The translations under genes and the position numbers were made by a program. From Pirellula sp. (GTDB taxonomy: Bacteria; Planctomycetota; Planctomycetia; Pirellulales; PNKZ01): a DNA stretch of 64,000 nt. The notes below the pieces were generated by a model. It saw only the letters and a program-made list of their open reading frames with translations, had not been told where the DNA came from and searched no databases. The DNA lies in NCBI GenBank assembly GCA_013822735.1, contig PNKZ01000006.1:238418-302417 (forward strand), read 5' to 3'. Shown one piece after another: positions 18,208 to 29,312 of this stretch (positions are counted from its first letter, which is position 1; each line of letters opens with the position of its first letter).

Positions 18208-20634
18208 ATGCCGTCGCACCGCGCCGCGCCGTGCCGTCGAAGGCTATGCCGCCCAACGATCGTTGCGGCTCTGGTCGGGCTTGGCGGCGTTGCGCTCGTG
18301 ATCGCGACGCCCGCCGCTTGGGGATCGCGGCTGATGATGCGCGACGGTCGGGTTCTCGAAGGTCGCCTGGCGCAAATCGCGGCCACGATCGATAGCCCGA
18401 AGGCTGCGAACCAAGCCAAGACGATGGTGCTGGTCGACGACGGACTGCGACGCATCTTCGTGCCGCAGCGGCAAGTGCAAGAGGCCAATGAACTCGACGC
18501 GGGCGACCCCGTCGAACGATTCGAGATTCCGCAGCAGATCTCCGAGTCGGGAAGCAAAGTTGCGGCAGTCGGCGAAATCTACGGCGTCACGGAGTTCGAC
18601 GACTTCGGCCGGCGCATCATTCGGATGGAAACGAACCTCGGCCCCCAAGCGGTAATTCAAGGAATAACCGAGATCACGCCGGAGTGGACCAAGCTCGAGT
18701 GCGTCGACGCGGAGAACATGCATTTCATTTGGGACATGCGGATCGCGACCAACACGATTCCGCGCGACGTGCTCGGCCGCATCCTCCAACAACGCATCGA
18801 TCCGAAGAATTTGGACCAGCGACTGAAGATCGTCCGGCTTTACGTGCAGAGCGAGCGTTTCAAAGATGCGGAAACAGAACTCCAAGCACTGCTGGCCGCA
18901 TTTCCGGACTTGCCGGCGGGGCAAAAGGCGCTCTTCGAGCAAACTCGCGTGCGGCTGCGACAAACCAACGCCCGACGCATCCTAGAAGAGATTGAAGCTC
19001 GCAAGAAGTCGGGCCAGCATCGCTTGGCCTATTCACTGTTGCAAAGCTTTCCCACGGAGAACGTGGCCGGGGAAACGTTGCAGGCGGTGTCGGGCCTTCT
19101 CAAGGAATACAACCAGGCGGAGGAGCGCGGCAAACTCGCGCTCAAGCGCTTCGACGAATTGCTGCGCGACGTAAAAGACTCGCAATCGCGACTCCGACTG
19201 ATGCCGATTCGCGACGAAATCAACGCCGAGCTGAGCAACAACACGCTCGAGCGAACCGCGGCGTTCATGCAGTTCCAGGCCGACGACGTGATCAAAGGCG
19301 AGGAGAAGATTGCGCTGATGATCAGCGGGTGGCTCGCCGGCAGCGATTTTGCCGTACGCAATTTGCCGACGGCGCTCTCCATGTACGACGTGCGGGCGTT
19401 GATTCAGACGTACCTCGCGGCACCTGTGGTTACCGATCGCCAGGCGGCCCTCGATCAGTTGCGCAAGCAAGAAGGCTTCACACCGGAGCTCACGGCCAAG
19501 ATCATCGCGCTCATGAAGCCGCCGATGATGCCGTCGACCAAGACGCCGGACGAATCCGCGAAAGAGACGAAAGTTGCCGGGATGCTCGACGTGCAGATCG
19601 ACTATCTGAGCGATCGCGTGCCGATCAACTACACCGTGCAACTCCCGCAGGAATACGATCCCCATCGCCGGTATCCGACGATCGTGGCTTTGCACGGGGC
19701 CGGCAACACGCCGCTCCATGAGCTCGAATGGTGGGCCGGCGGGGCGAATGCCGACGGGCGACGCTTCGGACAGGCCGACCGATTCGGATACATCGTCATC
19801 GCACCGGCGTGGTCGAAAGAGCAGCAGACGTCGTGCAACTATTCCGAAGACGAGCATGCCGCCGTGCTGTATTCGCTGCGCGACGCCTACCGGCGATTCT
19901 CGATCGACACCGACCGAGTGTTTATCTCCGGCCATTCGATGGGGGGCGACGCCGCCTGGGAGATGGCGATGGCACATCCCGACCTGTGGGCCGGCTTCAT
20001 CGGCATCTCGGCCCGGGCGGACAAGACGCTCGACTACTACTGGGAGAACGCCGAATACGTGCCGACGTATTTGGTGTGCGGCGAAATGGACGGATCGCTA
20101 TGGATTAAGAACGCCGTGCACATGGACCGCTATCTGAGCCGGGGCAACAACGCGACGGTGGTGCAGATCAAGGGACGCGGTCGAGAGCATTTCTCCGACG
20201 AACTACTGCGGCTCTTCGATTGGATGAGCCGGCAGAAGCGTGATCCGTTTCCGCAGAAGTTTAAGTGCCGGAGCGTGCGGCATTGGGACGGGTCGTTCTG
20301 GTGGGTGGAAACGCGCGATCCGCCGGAACGTTCGTTGGTCGACCCCGACAACTGGCCCCCGCGCGGCACGACGCCGAACTATACGGAAGTGACGTTCAAC
20401 CAAAACGGCCAGAAGAACAACATCTTCGTCAAGACCGGCGCGGCGTCGGCGACCGTTTGGCTTTCGCCGGAACTCGTGAACTTCAAGTTGCCGAGCGAAG
20501 TTTACATTCGCGGGACGCGCGCCAACAAATCCGGCGCTTACATCGAGCCGGATGCCGCGATCATCCTGGAGGATGCGCGGACACGCAGCGATCGACTGCA
20601 CCCGTTTTGGGCGCGCGTCGACGGAGGAAAATAG
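18208..20634 (+). CDS. Large exported alpha/beta hydrolase with TPR-like N-terminal region
   Basis: An 808-residue protein with an N-terminal basic leader and hydrophobic segment (TIVAALVGLGGVALVIATPAAWG), so exported or membrane-anchored. Residues 40-400 contain helical TPR-like material (LDQRLKIVRLYVQSERFKDAETELQALL). The C-terminal part is an esterase of the PHB-depolymerase/dipeptidyl-peptidase-like group, with PTIVALHGAGN, the nucleophile elbow SGHSMGG (Ser catalytic), AMAHPDLWAGFIGIS, and a late REHFSDELLRLFDWM with candidate His. The final 100 residues form a beta-rich tail. The substrate is unknown. Confidence 0.82.
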   Translation: MPSHRAAPCRRRLCRPTIVAALVGLGGVALVIATPAAWGSRLMMRDGRVLEGRLAQIAATIDSPKAANQAKTMVLVDDGLRRIFVPQRQVQEANELDAGDPVERFEIPQQISESGSKVAAVGEIYGVTEFDDFGRRIIRMETNLGPQAVIQGITEITPEWTKLECVDAENMHFIWDMRIATNTIPRDVLGRILQQRIDPKNLDQRLKIVRLYVQSERFKDAETELQALLAAFPDLPAGQKALFEQTRVRLRQTNARRILEEIEARKKSGQHRLAYSLLQSFPTENVAGETLQAVSGLLKEYNQAEERGKLALKRFDELLRDVKDSQSRLRLMPIRDEINAELSNNTLERTAAFMQFQADDVIKGEEKIALMISGWLAGSDFAVRNLPTALSMYDVRALIQTYLAAPVVTDRQAALDQLRKQEGFTPELTAKIIALMKPPMMPSTKTPDESAKETKVAGMLDVQIDYLSDRVPINYTVQLPQEYDPHRRYPTIVALHGAGNTPLHELEWWAGGANADGRRFGQADRFGYIVIAPAWSKEQQTSCNYSEDEHAAVLYSLRDAYRRFSIDTDRVFISGHSMGGDAAWEMAMAHPDLWAGFIGISARADKTLDYYWENAEYVPTYLVCGEMDGSLWIKNAVHMDRYLSRGNNATVVQIKGRGREHFSDELLRLFDWMSRQKRDPFPQKFKCRSVRHWDGSFWWVETRDPPERSLVDPDNWPPRGTTPNYTEVTFNQNGQKNNIFVKTGAASATVWLSPELVNFKLPSEVYIRGTRANKSGAYIEPDAAIILEDARTRSDRLHPFWARVDGGK

Positions 20635-20674
20635 CCGCCGTAGACGGATCGCAACATTCAAACCGCGAGCCGAC

Positions 20675-21016
20675 TCAGGCGTCGACGCCAAAGAGCCGCG
20701 CCAAGGTCTGCCGCATCGCGTCGCCGCGGAGCGAGTAAAAGATCTGCCGACCGGCGCGGCGATGATCGACGATGCCGCTGGAGCGCATCATCGCCAAGTG
20801 ATGGCTCACCGCCGGCTGGCTTTGGGCCACGCGTTCACAGAGCTGCGTAACATTCAGCTCCGCTTCGTTCGTCAGGTAATACGCGATGCGCAAGCGGGTG
20901 GGGTCGGCGAGCATCTTGCAGATGGCCAACACATATTGCCGGGTGTCGTCGGGAATTTCAAAACTCGGCAAGTTGAGTACGGCAGGCATCGATTCAGCGT
21001 AGGCGATAGCGGTCAT
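20675..21016 (-). CDS. ArsR-family winged-helix transcriptional regulator
   Basis: A repressor of about 113 residues with the ArsR fold: ICKMLADPTRLRIAYYLTNEAELNVTQLCERVAQSQPAVSHHLAMMRSSGIVDHRRAGRQIFYSL, where QSQPAVSHHL is the recognition helix. The typical metal-sensing ELCVCD motif is replaced by NVTQLCERV, leaving one Cys, so classical As/Cd sensing is doubtful. The ATG at 21016 or a later ATG (MPAVLNL) may be the start. It lies 54 bp downstream of the FecR gene on the same strand and may belong to the sigma/FecR operon. Confidence 0.9.
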   Translation of the reverse strand: MTAIAYAESMPAVLNLPSFEIPDDTRQYVLAICKMLADPTRLRIAYYLTNEAELNVTQLCERVAQSQPAVSHHLAMMRSSGIVDHRRAGRQIFYSLRGDAMRQTLARLFGVDA

Positions 21017-21070
21017 GGCGGGTAAGTCTCTCGGGAAAGGCGGGAAGAGAACAGAGGATGGAACCATTCG

Positions 21071-22726
21071 TTAAGGGGCGGCAAACACTCCGGCGACGGC
21101 GGCCCAAGAGGTGCCGATGCGGAGTTCGTCGACCAAGACGGGAGTCGCCGTGTTGGCGGAGATCTGTACGACGTCGAACTTTAAATCACTCAGAACGGGC
21201 CGGCTCGCCAACGTCCAACTCGACGGCTCGGCCGAGGGGACCGGTTGCCGCGGCATAAACAAACAGAGAAACGCTTGATCGGGAGCTTCGCGACCGGCCA
21301 CGATCTTGCCGGCCATGAGATAGGTCTTACCCGGCTCGACCGGAATCGAGGCGCAATTGCCGCCGCCTTCCCAACAAAGGGAAGTCTTCGAACTTGACCA
21401 CGAGGCCGACACCGCGAGCTTGCGCTGCGGCTCGTGCACAAGATGATCGCGGAGAATAAATTGCACGTCGCAAGACCCGTCGCCGGCGCGCTTCTCGGAG
21501 CGGATGAGGTAGCTAAAGTAATAAACGCCGTCCTCATCCATGCGGATCGGTCGAGCCAAGCGGCGCGACATCGCACCTCGGCAACCGGCGCTCACGCCGC
21601 CCCCTTCGGTGGCGCTGTTCATTTGCGGACGCCAGAGGCTGTTGACGATGCGAAATTCAGGGACGAATTCCGATTTGCAAGCTTTGACCCACGGCGTCGT
21701 AAAGCCGATGCCGCCGAGCCCCGCGCCGGAGCAGGGGAGCACCGCGGCATCGCAGGCAAACGGTTCATACGCCAAGAGTTCACCCGCCGATTGACGATGG
21801 GCGGATTCGGCGGCGGCCGGCGCACTGGCGCGAATTCGTAGTCGGCCGGCATCAAGGGGAACCGAGCATCCCTGAACGTCGTCGCACGCCAGAAAACGCC
21901 GGGCTTCGCCGGCCATCACGCTCACGGAGTTCAAGGCTAACTCCGTTTCCGGCTCCGCGGCAGGGCGGGGGCTGCGGCGCACTTCGCCGTCGAATACGTG
22001 AACTTCTTCGCCGGTCTTGCCGACCTCGACGGCGTACTCGGTGCCGTAATCGACCAAGCGCGCCATCGGCGTGTGTAAATCGAACGGCTCGGCCGTGTCG
22101 TCGCTACGGAAGAGCACCTTGCCGGACACCACTGCGGCCGAAGTCACCGATTCGACGTTGAGCTCTACGGGTCCGGCCAACACAAGCTGAGCACCGCCGT
22201 CGAACTGCAACTCGGCGGTGCCGCTACGAAGACGAATCACGCCGGGCAAGAGACGCATACCCGAGCGGAGAGGTTCGTCTCCTTCCCACACGCATGCGAC
22301 ATTCTTACTCAACGTTGCAACGTAGGAAGGTACGATCGCCGGCGCTTGAGCGACGGCCTGCGACAACCCGACGGCGCCGGGATCTGCAGGCTTGGGAGCG
22401 GACACAAATAGCTGGACGGCCCAGGACGCGGCCAACGTCAATGCGGCGGTGACCATCAGCGGCAGCCAGAGCGGTCGCGCTCGCGAAACGACCGGCGTCA
22501 TCGACGGCGGCGCGGCGACCGGTTCGGGAACTTCCTCCAATAAAGCGGCCAGCTTCGGGTGATGCGTGAGGCGAACGTGGAGGTCGACGTACTCCAAGTA
22601 GAATCGGCGGCACTCCTCATCGTTGCGCAGCAATTCTTCCAGCCGCGCATGATCCGCTTCCGACAACTCGTCGTCGACGAGAATCGAAAGCAAGCGATCG
22701 AGTTCCGCGCGGAGGCCGGGCATCAT
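21071..22726 (-). CDS. FecR-domain membrane protein with C-terminal LamG-like region (putative anti-sigma)
   Basis: A 551-residue protein. The N-terminus LLSILVDDELSEADHARLEELLRNDEECRRFYLEYVDLHVRL is the cytoplasmic anti-sigma-like helix region found in planctomycete FecR proteins. A single membrane helix follows (PLWLPLMVTAALTLAASWAVQLFV). The FecR domain has GTAELQFDGGAQLVLAGPVELNVES and TPMARLVDYGTEYAVEV. The C-terminal 200 residues are beta-rich and LamG-like. The start codon overlaps the sigma-factor stop (ATGA), so the pair is translationally coupled and the product is the likely regulator of that sigma factor. The signal it senses is unknown. Confidence 0.88.
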   Translation of the reverse strand: MMPGLRAELDRLLSILVDDELSEADHARLEELLRNDEECRRFYLEYVDLHVRLTHHPKLAALLEEVPEPVAAPPSMTPVVSRARPLWLPLMVTAALTLAASWAVQLFVSAPKPADPGAVGLSQAVAQAPAIVPSYVATLSKNVACVWEGDEPLRSGMRLLPGVIRLRSGTAELQFDGGAQLVLAGPVELNVESVTSAAVVSGKVLFRSDDTAEPFDLHTPMARLVDYGTEYAVEVGKTGEEVHVFDGEVRRSPRPAAEPETELALNSVSVMAGEARRFLACDDVQGCSVPLDAGRLRIRASAPAAAESAHRQSAGELLAYEPFACDAAVLPCSGAGLGGIGFTTPWVKACKSEFVPEFRIVNSLWRPQMNSATEGGGVSAGCRGAMSRRLARPIRMDEDGVYYFSYLIRSEKRAGDGSCDVQFILRDHLVHEPQRKLAVSASWSSSKTSLCWEGGGNCASIPVEPGKTYLMAGKIVAGREAPDQAFLCLFMPRQPVPSAEPSSWTLASRPVLSDLKFDVVQISANTATPVLVDELRIGTSWAAVAGVFAAP

Positions 22727-23289
22727 ACGCCGCACTCCCCTGTGCATTCATCGGTGCGATCTTCAATCCGACGTGAAATGCAATCGAACAACAAACGGCG
22801 AATGCGTTCCAAGTTGCGAAACAACGTCCGCCGACTGCTGCCGGCGATCTCGGTCAGCTGCTCAATCGTCGTTCGCGAAAGGTAGCGGTGCGAAATCAGG
22901 AGCCGATCCTGTTGCGGCAATTTTTCCAAGCAATGATCGAGCGCGGAAAGCCGATCATTGAGCGTCACGGCGTGCGTCGCGCGTTGGCCGGCGAGTAATT
23001 CGACGATGTCGTCCCCGAAGGTTCGGGCCGCGCGACGGCTCTGGTCGCGATGCTTGAGCACTTGCAAATAGGCGAAGCCGTAGGCCCAAGGGAGAAACGG
23101 CTTCGCGGCGTCGTACTCGTCGAATTTCCGCGTTAGTGCGATGTACGTTTCCTGCAGCACGTCTTTCACGTCTTCCTGATGCGGCAGCAGCGAGAAGACG
23201 TAGCGGTATAGGTCTTCCTGGTGTTGGGCCAGGAGACAAAGAAGCTTCTCGGTAGATCGTGCGGTTTCAGCGGAGGCCACGGTCGACAT
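22723..23289 (-). CDS. ECF RNA polymerase sigma factor, Rhodopirellula/Verrucomicrobium family
   Basis: A 188-residue sigma-70-type factor. Region 2 is LLAQHQEDLYRYVFSLLPHQEDVKDVLQETYIALTRKFDEYD and FLPWAYGFAYLQVLKHRDQ; region 4 is LDHCLEKLPQQDRLLISHRYLSRTTIEQLTEIAGSSRRTLFRNLERIRRLL. This layout is typical of the planctomycete/verrucomicrobial ECF family that is always followed by a FecR-like gene, as here with an ATGA overlap. The ATG at 23289 is preferred to a TTG one codon earlier. The promoter it recognises cannot be read from the window. Confidence 0.93.
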   Translation of the reverse strand: MSTVASAETARSTEKLLCLLAQHQEDLYRYVFSLLPHQEDVKDVLQETYIALTRKFDEYDAAKPFLPWAYGFAYLQVLKHRDQSRRAARTFGDDIVELLAGQRATHAVTLNDRLSALDHCLEKLPQQDRLLISHRYLSRTTIEQLTEIAGSSRRTLFRNLERIRRLLFDCISRRIEDRTDECTGECGV

Positions 23290-23562
23290 CAAGATTTCGA
23301 TTTCTTAAGACAGCCCGGCGCAGCGAGCCCGGCCCGTATTCGATCCGGCATCGTCTATATCCCCGTGCGCCGGCGGAAGGTGCCGCCGATACGGGCAAAA
23401 AACTGAAATAATCGTTGCCGCAGCGGCGTCGTATCCTGTCGGCGGTTGGGCCGCCGGCAACGCATCGCCTACGAAAATGACGCCGGCAGCCGGCCATTTA
23501 TCGCCCGGTATTCCGAATTTCCTCCGCCTCGATTCCGCCTCGCTTGTCGGGAGACTCTCACG

Positions 23563-24528
23563 ATGTCCACATCGCTTCGCGTCGCTTGCCTGCTCCTGAC
23601 CGTTTGGGGGGTCGCAGCCGCGATCCCTGCCGTGGGCGCCGAGCCTGCGAAGGGGCCCGTCAAATTGACCGGGGGGAAGAACACGAAGTTCCCGCCGATC
23701 ATGGCCGGCTCTTCGCAAGAGGTCTTCAAGAAGGTCGGCGACACCGAACTCTCCCTGTACATCTATCAACCAGACGACCACAAGCCGACCGATCGACGGC
23801 CGGCGATCGTCTTCTTCTTCGGCGGCGGTTGGACCGCCGGCTCCGCGGCGCAGTTTGAGTACCAGTGCCGATACCTGGCCGCGCGCGGCATGGTCGCCGT
23901 CGCCGCCGACTACCGGGTGCGCTCGCGCAATCAATCGAAGGTGATCGATTCCGTGAGCGACGCCAAGAGCGCCGTGCGCTATCTTCGCACGCACGCCGCG
24001 CGGCTCGGCATCGACGCCGATCGCATCGCGGCAGGCGGCGGCTCGGCGGGAGGACACCTCGCGGCCTGCACGGCGCTGCTTAAGGAATTCGACGAACCGA
24101 CGGAAGACGCGACGATCTCGTCGGCCCCAAACGCGCTCGTGTTATTCAATCCGGCGGTTGCGCTGGCGCCCAAGCCGGGGCAGGAAGTCACCGCAGCCAT
24201 GACCAAGGAATGGATGGATCGCGCCGGCGTGGAGCCGCAAAAGGTCTCGCCGGCAGCGCACGTGCGTAAAGGCCTACCGCCCACGCTTATTCTCATCGGC
24301 ACCGCCGATAGCATGTTCGCCTCCAACCAAGAGTTCGTAAAGCAAATGGTCGAGGCGGGCAACCGGGCCGAACTGGAAGCGTACGAAAAGATGCCGCACG
24401 GATTCTTCAACATCAGTAAGCAGAAGGATAGCGCGATGTTCCGGGCCACGCTGGAGCGGACCGACCGCTTCCTCGCCTCGCTCGGCTATCTATCCGGTGA
24501 ACCAACTGTGGCGACGTACTTCGAGTAA
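23563..24528 (+). CDS. Secreted alpha/beta hydrolase (HSL/acetylxylan-esterase-like)
   Basis: A 321-residue protein with a signal peptide (LRVACLLLTVWGVAAAIPAVGA). The oxyanion region is PAIVFFFGGGWTAGS; the nucleophile elbow is AAGGGSAGGHLAA (catalytic Ser). The late PPTLILIGTADSMFASNQEF carries the Asp and EKMPHGFFNISK the His. This is the BD-FAE/HSL class common in planctomycete polysaccharide loci. The ATG at 23563 begins the signal peptide; 39 upstream in-frame codons have no leader character. It diverges from the ECF sigma gene with 273 bp between them, which should hold both promoters. Confidence 0.9.
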   Translation: MSTSLRVACLLLTVWGVAAAIPAVGAEPAKGPVKLTGGKNTKFPPIMAGSSQEVFKKVGDTELSLYIYQPDDHKPTDRRPAIVFFFGGGWTAGSAAQFEYQCRYLAARGMVAVAADYRVRSRNQSKVIDSVSDAKSAVRYLRTHAARLGIDADRIAAGGGSAGGHLAACTALLKEFDEPTEDATISSAPNALVLFNPAVALAPKPGQEVTAAMTKEWMDRAGVEPQKVSPAAHVRKGLPPTLILIGTADSMFASNQEFVKQMVEAGNRAELEAYEKMPHGFFNISKQKDSAMFRATLERTDRFLASLGYLSGEPTVATYFE

Positions 24529-24593
24529 GCTCGCCCAGAGACTAACGCCGCTAGAGACTCGCGGCGCGGTGATGCCGGCACCTTGTTGCCGGC

Positions 24594-24647
24594 AGGGGGC
24601 AAAGTCGGCTGGTTCGCCGGCATTATTTCTGCGAAACTTCGCCCCCT
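24594..24647. terminator. Possible hairpin downstream of the hydrolase
   Basis: AGGGGGC-AAAG at 24594-24604 pairs with CTTCGCCCCCT at 24637-24647, with smaller stems inside. Just upstream TGCCGGCA occurs twice, 6 bases apart, and is itself self-complementary. There is no T-run, so factor-independent termination is uncertain. Confidence 0.35.
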
Positions 24648-24745
24648 CTGAGCCGGTTCACAAACGGACAGGCTCACAGACACGGAGCAAACTCAGGACT
24701 CCGGACTGACCCAAGAAACGAGACTCCACGGAAGGTCGACCTGGC

Positions 24746-26494
24746 ATGGATGCTAGTGTAGGCGCACCGCAAGATGCGGGCACCCCGAACGAACGCGCAC
24801 GTTGGTGGCGCGAAAAAGAATGCTGGCTGTTGGTCGCGCTCGTGTTGGCAGTGTACTTCTCACGGCCGACGGCGCTCAGCCTTCGCGGCGAAGAATCCCG
24901 TTGGGCCAACGTCGCTCGCGAAATGCTGCAAACGGGCGACTTCATCGTGCCGCGACAGCAAGGGGAAGTCTTCGCGAACCGCCCGCCGTTGGCCAACTGG
25001 TTTCTCGCCCTCTCGATGACTCTCACCGGTCGGCACGATGCCTGGGCCGTGCGGTTGCCGACGTTGCTCGCCACGCTCTTCACCACGGTGCTGATCTACG
25101 CCGCCGGTCGGGCGATTCTTTCGCGCACCTCCGCGCTCGTCGCGGGGCTCGCTTATCCCACGATGGGGCAAGTGCTGCAGCTCGGTCGCCACGCCGAAAG
25201 TGAGGCGGTGCTGACGCTCTGCGTCGCCGCATCGCTGCTCGGCTGGCTCGTCTGTTATCAGCGTCAATACGCTCCCTGGATCACTTGGTGCGTAGGCTAC
25301 GGCTTCGCAGGCCTCGCCGGCTTGGCAAAAGGTCCGCAAGGCCCCGCCTACTTCTTCGGTACGACCTGGGCGTTTTGCCTGTTGTTCGACCGGCCGTTTT
25401 GGCGGCGACGCGAGCATCTCTACGGACTCGGACTCTTCGCAGCCGTGCTCTGCATCTGGCAGGTGCCGCTGCTGATTCAGGTCGGTCCGCAAGCCGCGCT
25501 GGACATTTGGCTATCGGAAGCCGCAGTGCGTTTGGCCGTGGTCATTCCGCTGAAGGATCGACTACTGCATCTCGGCAAGTTTCCCTGGATCGCCCTCGGC
25601 TGCATGCTGCCATGGTCGGGGCTGCTGTTCGGGTTTTGCGAAAGTTCGCTCCGCCGACGATTAGGAGATTTGAAACGACCGGCGCAATACCTGGGCATTG
25701 CGATGCTCGTCGGATTAGTGCCGCTGCTGCTTTCGGTGTTTGCCCGCGGACGCTACTACATGCCGCTTTATCCGTGCGGGGCCTTGCTGGCGGCGATCGT
25801 CGTCGAGCTGAGCCTGGCGCCGAAAGCCAACCACCGCACGACGCGCGCCTGGCGCGGATTTCTCACCGCTTGCGCGGCCTTTGCCCCGGCGGGCGCCATC
25901 TTCATCGCGGCGGCGTCATTCGCACCCGTTTGGTCGAAGGGCCCTTACGCGCAGTCGGTCTCCACGGTCGTGGTGTTCGCCGTTTGTGCCGGTCTCACGG
26001 CGTGGCTCTGCGCCGAGGCGCTCTCCCGCTATAATCGCCGCACTTCGTACATCGCCGCCTGTGCGATCGCGAGCTTCTGCGGGCTGGCGTACACCGTCGT
26101 CGTGGTCAACGCCTATCAAAACCGGAGCGGCGATCCGCACGGCGATATTGCTCGCGTGGTCGAAAAGCTTCCGGCCGATGCCGAGCTCGTCAGCTTTACG
26201 AACATCCATCACCTCTTCGCCTACTACGTCGCCGACATCAGCGGCCGCAGCATCCGTCGGGTCGACCCCAAGGCGTGGACGTCGGACAAGGTAACCGAGG
26301 CAGAGTACTTCTGCTTCAACGCCCTGGAGCCGCCGCCGATGCCGCTGCCGTTCCGCTGGGAGCAGGTCGATACGGTGTCCGTCGAGCGCAACCGCCGCGC
26401 CGAGCCGATTGACTATGTGATCATCGCGCGTCGTTTGCCCGATGAAGCTGCCGCGACGACCGCGGCGTCCCCCGCCGGAACTCGCGTTCGCTAG
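24746..26494 (+). CDS. Glycosyltransferase family 39 membrane protein, ArnT/PMT-like
   Basis: A 582-residue integral membrane protein with about 10-12 hydrophobic helices. The first loop carries LRGEESRWANVAREMLQTGDFIVPRQQGEVFANRPPL, where the acidic residues match the catalytic/metal loop of ArnT-like polyprenyl-phosphate-sugar transferases (family 39). FARGRYYMPLYP is also typical. The C-terminus carries a soluble domain of about 130 residues. Such enzymes move a sugar from a lipid carrier to a glycolipid or protein on the periplasmic side; donor and acceptor are unknown. It converges on rho. Confidence 0.88.
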   Translation: MDASVGAPQDAGTPNERARWWREKECWLLVALVLAVYFSRPTALSLRGEESRWANVAREMLQTGDFIVPRQQGEVFANRPPLANWFLALSMTLTGRHDAWAVRLPTLLATLFTTVLIYAAGRAILSRTSALVAGLAYPTMGQVLQLGRHAESEAVLTLCVAASLLGWLVCYQRQYAPWITWCVGYGFAGLAGLAKGPQGPAYFFGTTWAFCLLFDRPFWRRREHLYGLGLFAAVLCIWQVPLLIQVGPQAALDIWLSEAAVRLAVVIPLKDRLLHLGKFPWIALGCMLPWSGLLFGFCESSLRRRLGDLKRPAQYLGIAMLVGLVPLLLSVFARGRYYMPLYPCGALLAAIVVELSLAPKANHRTTRAWRGFLTACAAFAPAGAIFIAAASFAPVWSKGPYAQSVSTVVVFAVCAGLTAWLCAEALSRYNRRTSYIAACAIASFCGLAYTVVVVNAYQNRSGDPHGDIARVVEKLPADAELVSFTNIHHLFAYYVADISGRSIRRVDPKAWTSDKVTEAEYFCFNALEPPPMPLPFRWEQVDTVSVERNRRAEPIDYVIIARRLPDEAAATTAASPAGTRVR

Positions 26495-26502
26495 CCGTGA
26501 GC

Positions 26503-26524
26503 GGAACGCCACGGAGGGCGTTCC
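26503..26524. terminator. Hairpin between GT39 gene and rho
   Basis: GGAACGCC (26503-26510) pairs with GGCGTTCC (26517-26524) around a short loop, in the 59 bp between two convergent genes. A bidirectional terminator is plausible by position, although there is no T-run. Confidence 0.5.
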
Positions 26525-26553
26525 CTACAGTGCGACTCAGTTAAGCGAATCTG

Positions 26554-28014
<1,461 letters not shown>

Positions 28015-29073
28015 AACTTCTAACCCTGATCGAAAGACAAAAACTTATCGGCTGCGAATCGCCGCACCTCCAAGGCACGGCTTTCGACAACAGACGCTCA
28101 CCTGGCGAAGGCTTCGCCCTCGGATCGAATAACGATCGTCGGGACAAGATTCACAGGCGCGCCACACGTTCCGCTCGGCATAAAAACTCGGCGTAAAGAC
28201 ACCGCGTAAAAACTCGGCGGAACATCGCACAACGAACAATCGCCGCAACGGCGGCAAACATGCCTTTTGCCCCTCCGGGGCTCAGCTTCGCAACGTTTCC
28301 AGCGCCCCGGAAAGCCTACGCCTTCCCAGGCAAACTCTTATTGAAAGTCGGCGTCTGACAACCGTCGGACGCAGTCTCCGGCCTCCGGCCGAATCTGCTT
28401 CGCCCGCGAATCACATGAAAACGTGAATCGCACGGCCGACGTTCGCGACGCATCTAACGCGATCGATATTCAACGCGGCAAAAATTCAACGCGATAAAAT
28501 CCAACGCCACCGACATACCGGTTTCCCGGTGGTCGCGCTTCGCAAATCACATCGTTCGGATCCGCAGGGACGCTGCCGCACCGAGGTGTAAATCCGCGTC
28601 GTGCAGTTTGACGTGTGCAACCAGTGCAACGCGCAACTTACCGGCCGCGGCAAAGCCTCGGATGGGAACAAGTCCCGTTCGGCTTGCGTCACGCAGCGTT
28701 AAAACGCCGCGTGGTAACCTGCCGAACTTTGGTTCTGCAAAACAGATGTTTCGCCGAACCCGGGGCGAACGGGCAATCGAACAACTCGCGGGGGATGCAA
28801 CGCCGAAAGCATACGGCTGCGGACGAAATCATCCCGGGAAAGCTGGCCCACTTCGAGCATTTGCCGGCCGAAAAACCCTGCGGACGTTCCGGATGAGGTA
28901 CACCGAGGTCGGTAAACCGGAGGCAGACATCCTGACGGACGATCGTGCCGGGAAACATCTTGCAGAGCAGCACAGTGCCGGGAAACGCCCGCGACTAACG
29001 CGGGCCGAAGGCGCCTGAGTGTCAGGCAGCTTGAAACTACCCGAAATCTTAATCGTCTCCGCCGGCATGTCAA

Positions 29074-29099
29074 GGCAAGCTTTCTTCGGAAAGTTTGCC
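29074..29099. other. Stable hairpin with TTCG tetraloop
   Basis: GGCAAGCTTTC, TTCG, GAAAGTTTGCC: an 11-pair stem with one G-T pair and a tetraloop of the extra-stable UUCG class when read on the plus strand. It lies 214 bp before the thioredoxin/YHS start. No T-run follows, so a structured leader or mRNA end is more likely than a plain terminator. Confidence 0.5.
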
Positions 29100-29200
29100 G
29101 CAATAGGCGATTACGTCGCCACGGTCGCCGTCGGCCCCCGACGGAATCGCGTTGACGAGCCTTCCGGCCGGCGCTGCCGGCGACCGGAAAGTCATACTTA

Positions 29201-29214
29201 TCGGAATATTCCGA
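29201..29214. promoter_or_regulatory. 14-bp perfect palindrome, possible operator
   Basis: TCGGAATATTCCGA is perfectly self-complementary. Just upstream, 29160-29191 forms a GC hairpin (CTTCCGG ... CCGGAAAG with an inner CCGGC/GCCGG stem). It is about 100 bp before the start of the thioredoxin/YHS gene, a suitable operator position. Confidence 0.4.
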
Positions 29215-29312
29215 ATCTTTAGCAAAACTTCGCTCCTCCTTTCGGTCGATACAGGGAGCGGAGTCGCTCTCAGCGGCTTCCATGTTACTCCCCCGGCAAA
29301 GGTCGATGGATC

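Larger units (their letters stand above)
28015..29312. other. Large intergenic region between rho and the thioredoxin/YHS gene
   Basis: About 1.3 kb without a supported gene; small frames on both strands lack ribosome sites and family motifs. It contains TAAAAACTCGGCG twice near 28181-28221, short AACGCG-type repeats near 28470-28505, GTGCCGGGAAAC-like copies near 28949 and 28976, and three structured elements near 29074-29214 (listed separately). Part of it is presumably the 5' leader of rho, a gene often autoregulated through its leader. Confidence 0.5.

Noticed and set aside
28608..29018. Short frames in the rho-thioredoxin intergenic region
   Set aside because: No ribosome site, no domain, unusual composition; the region looks structured rather than coding.
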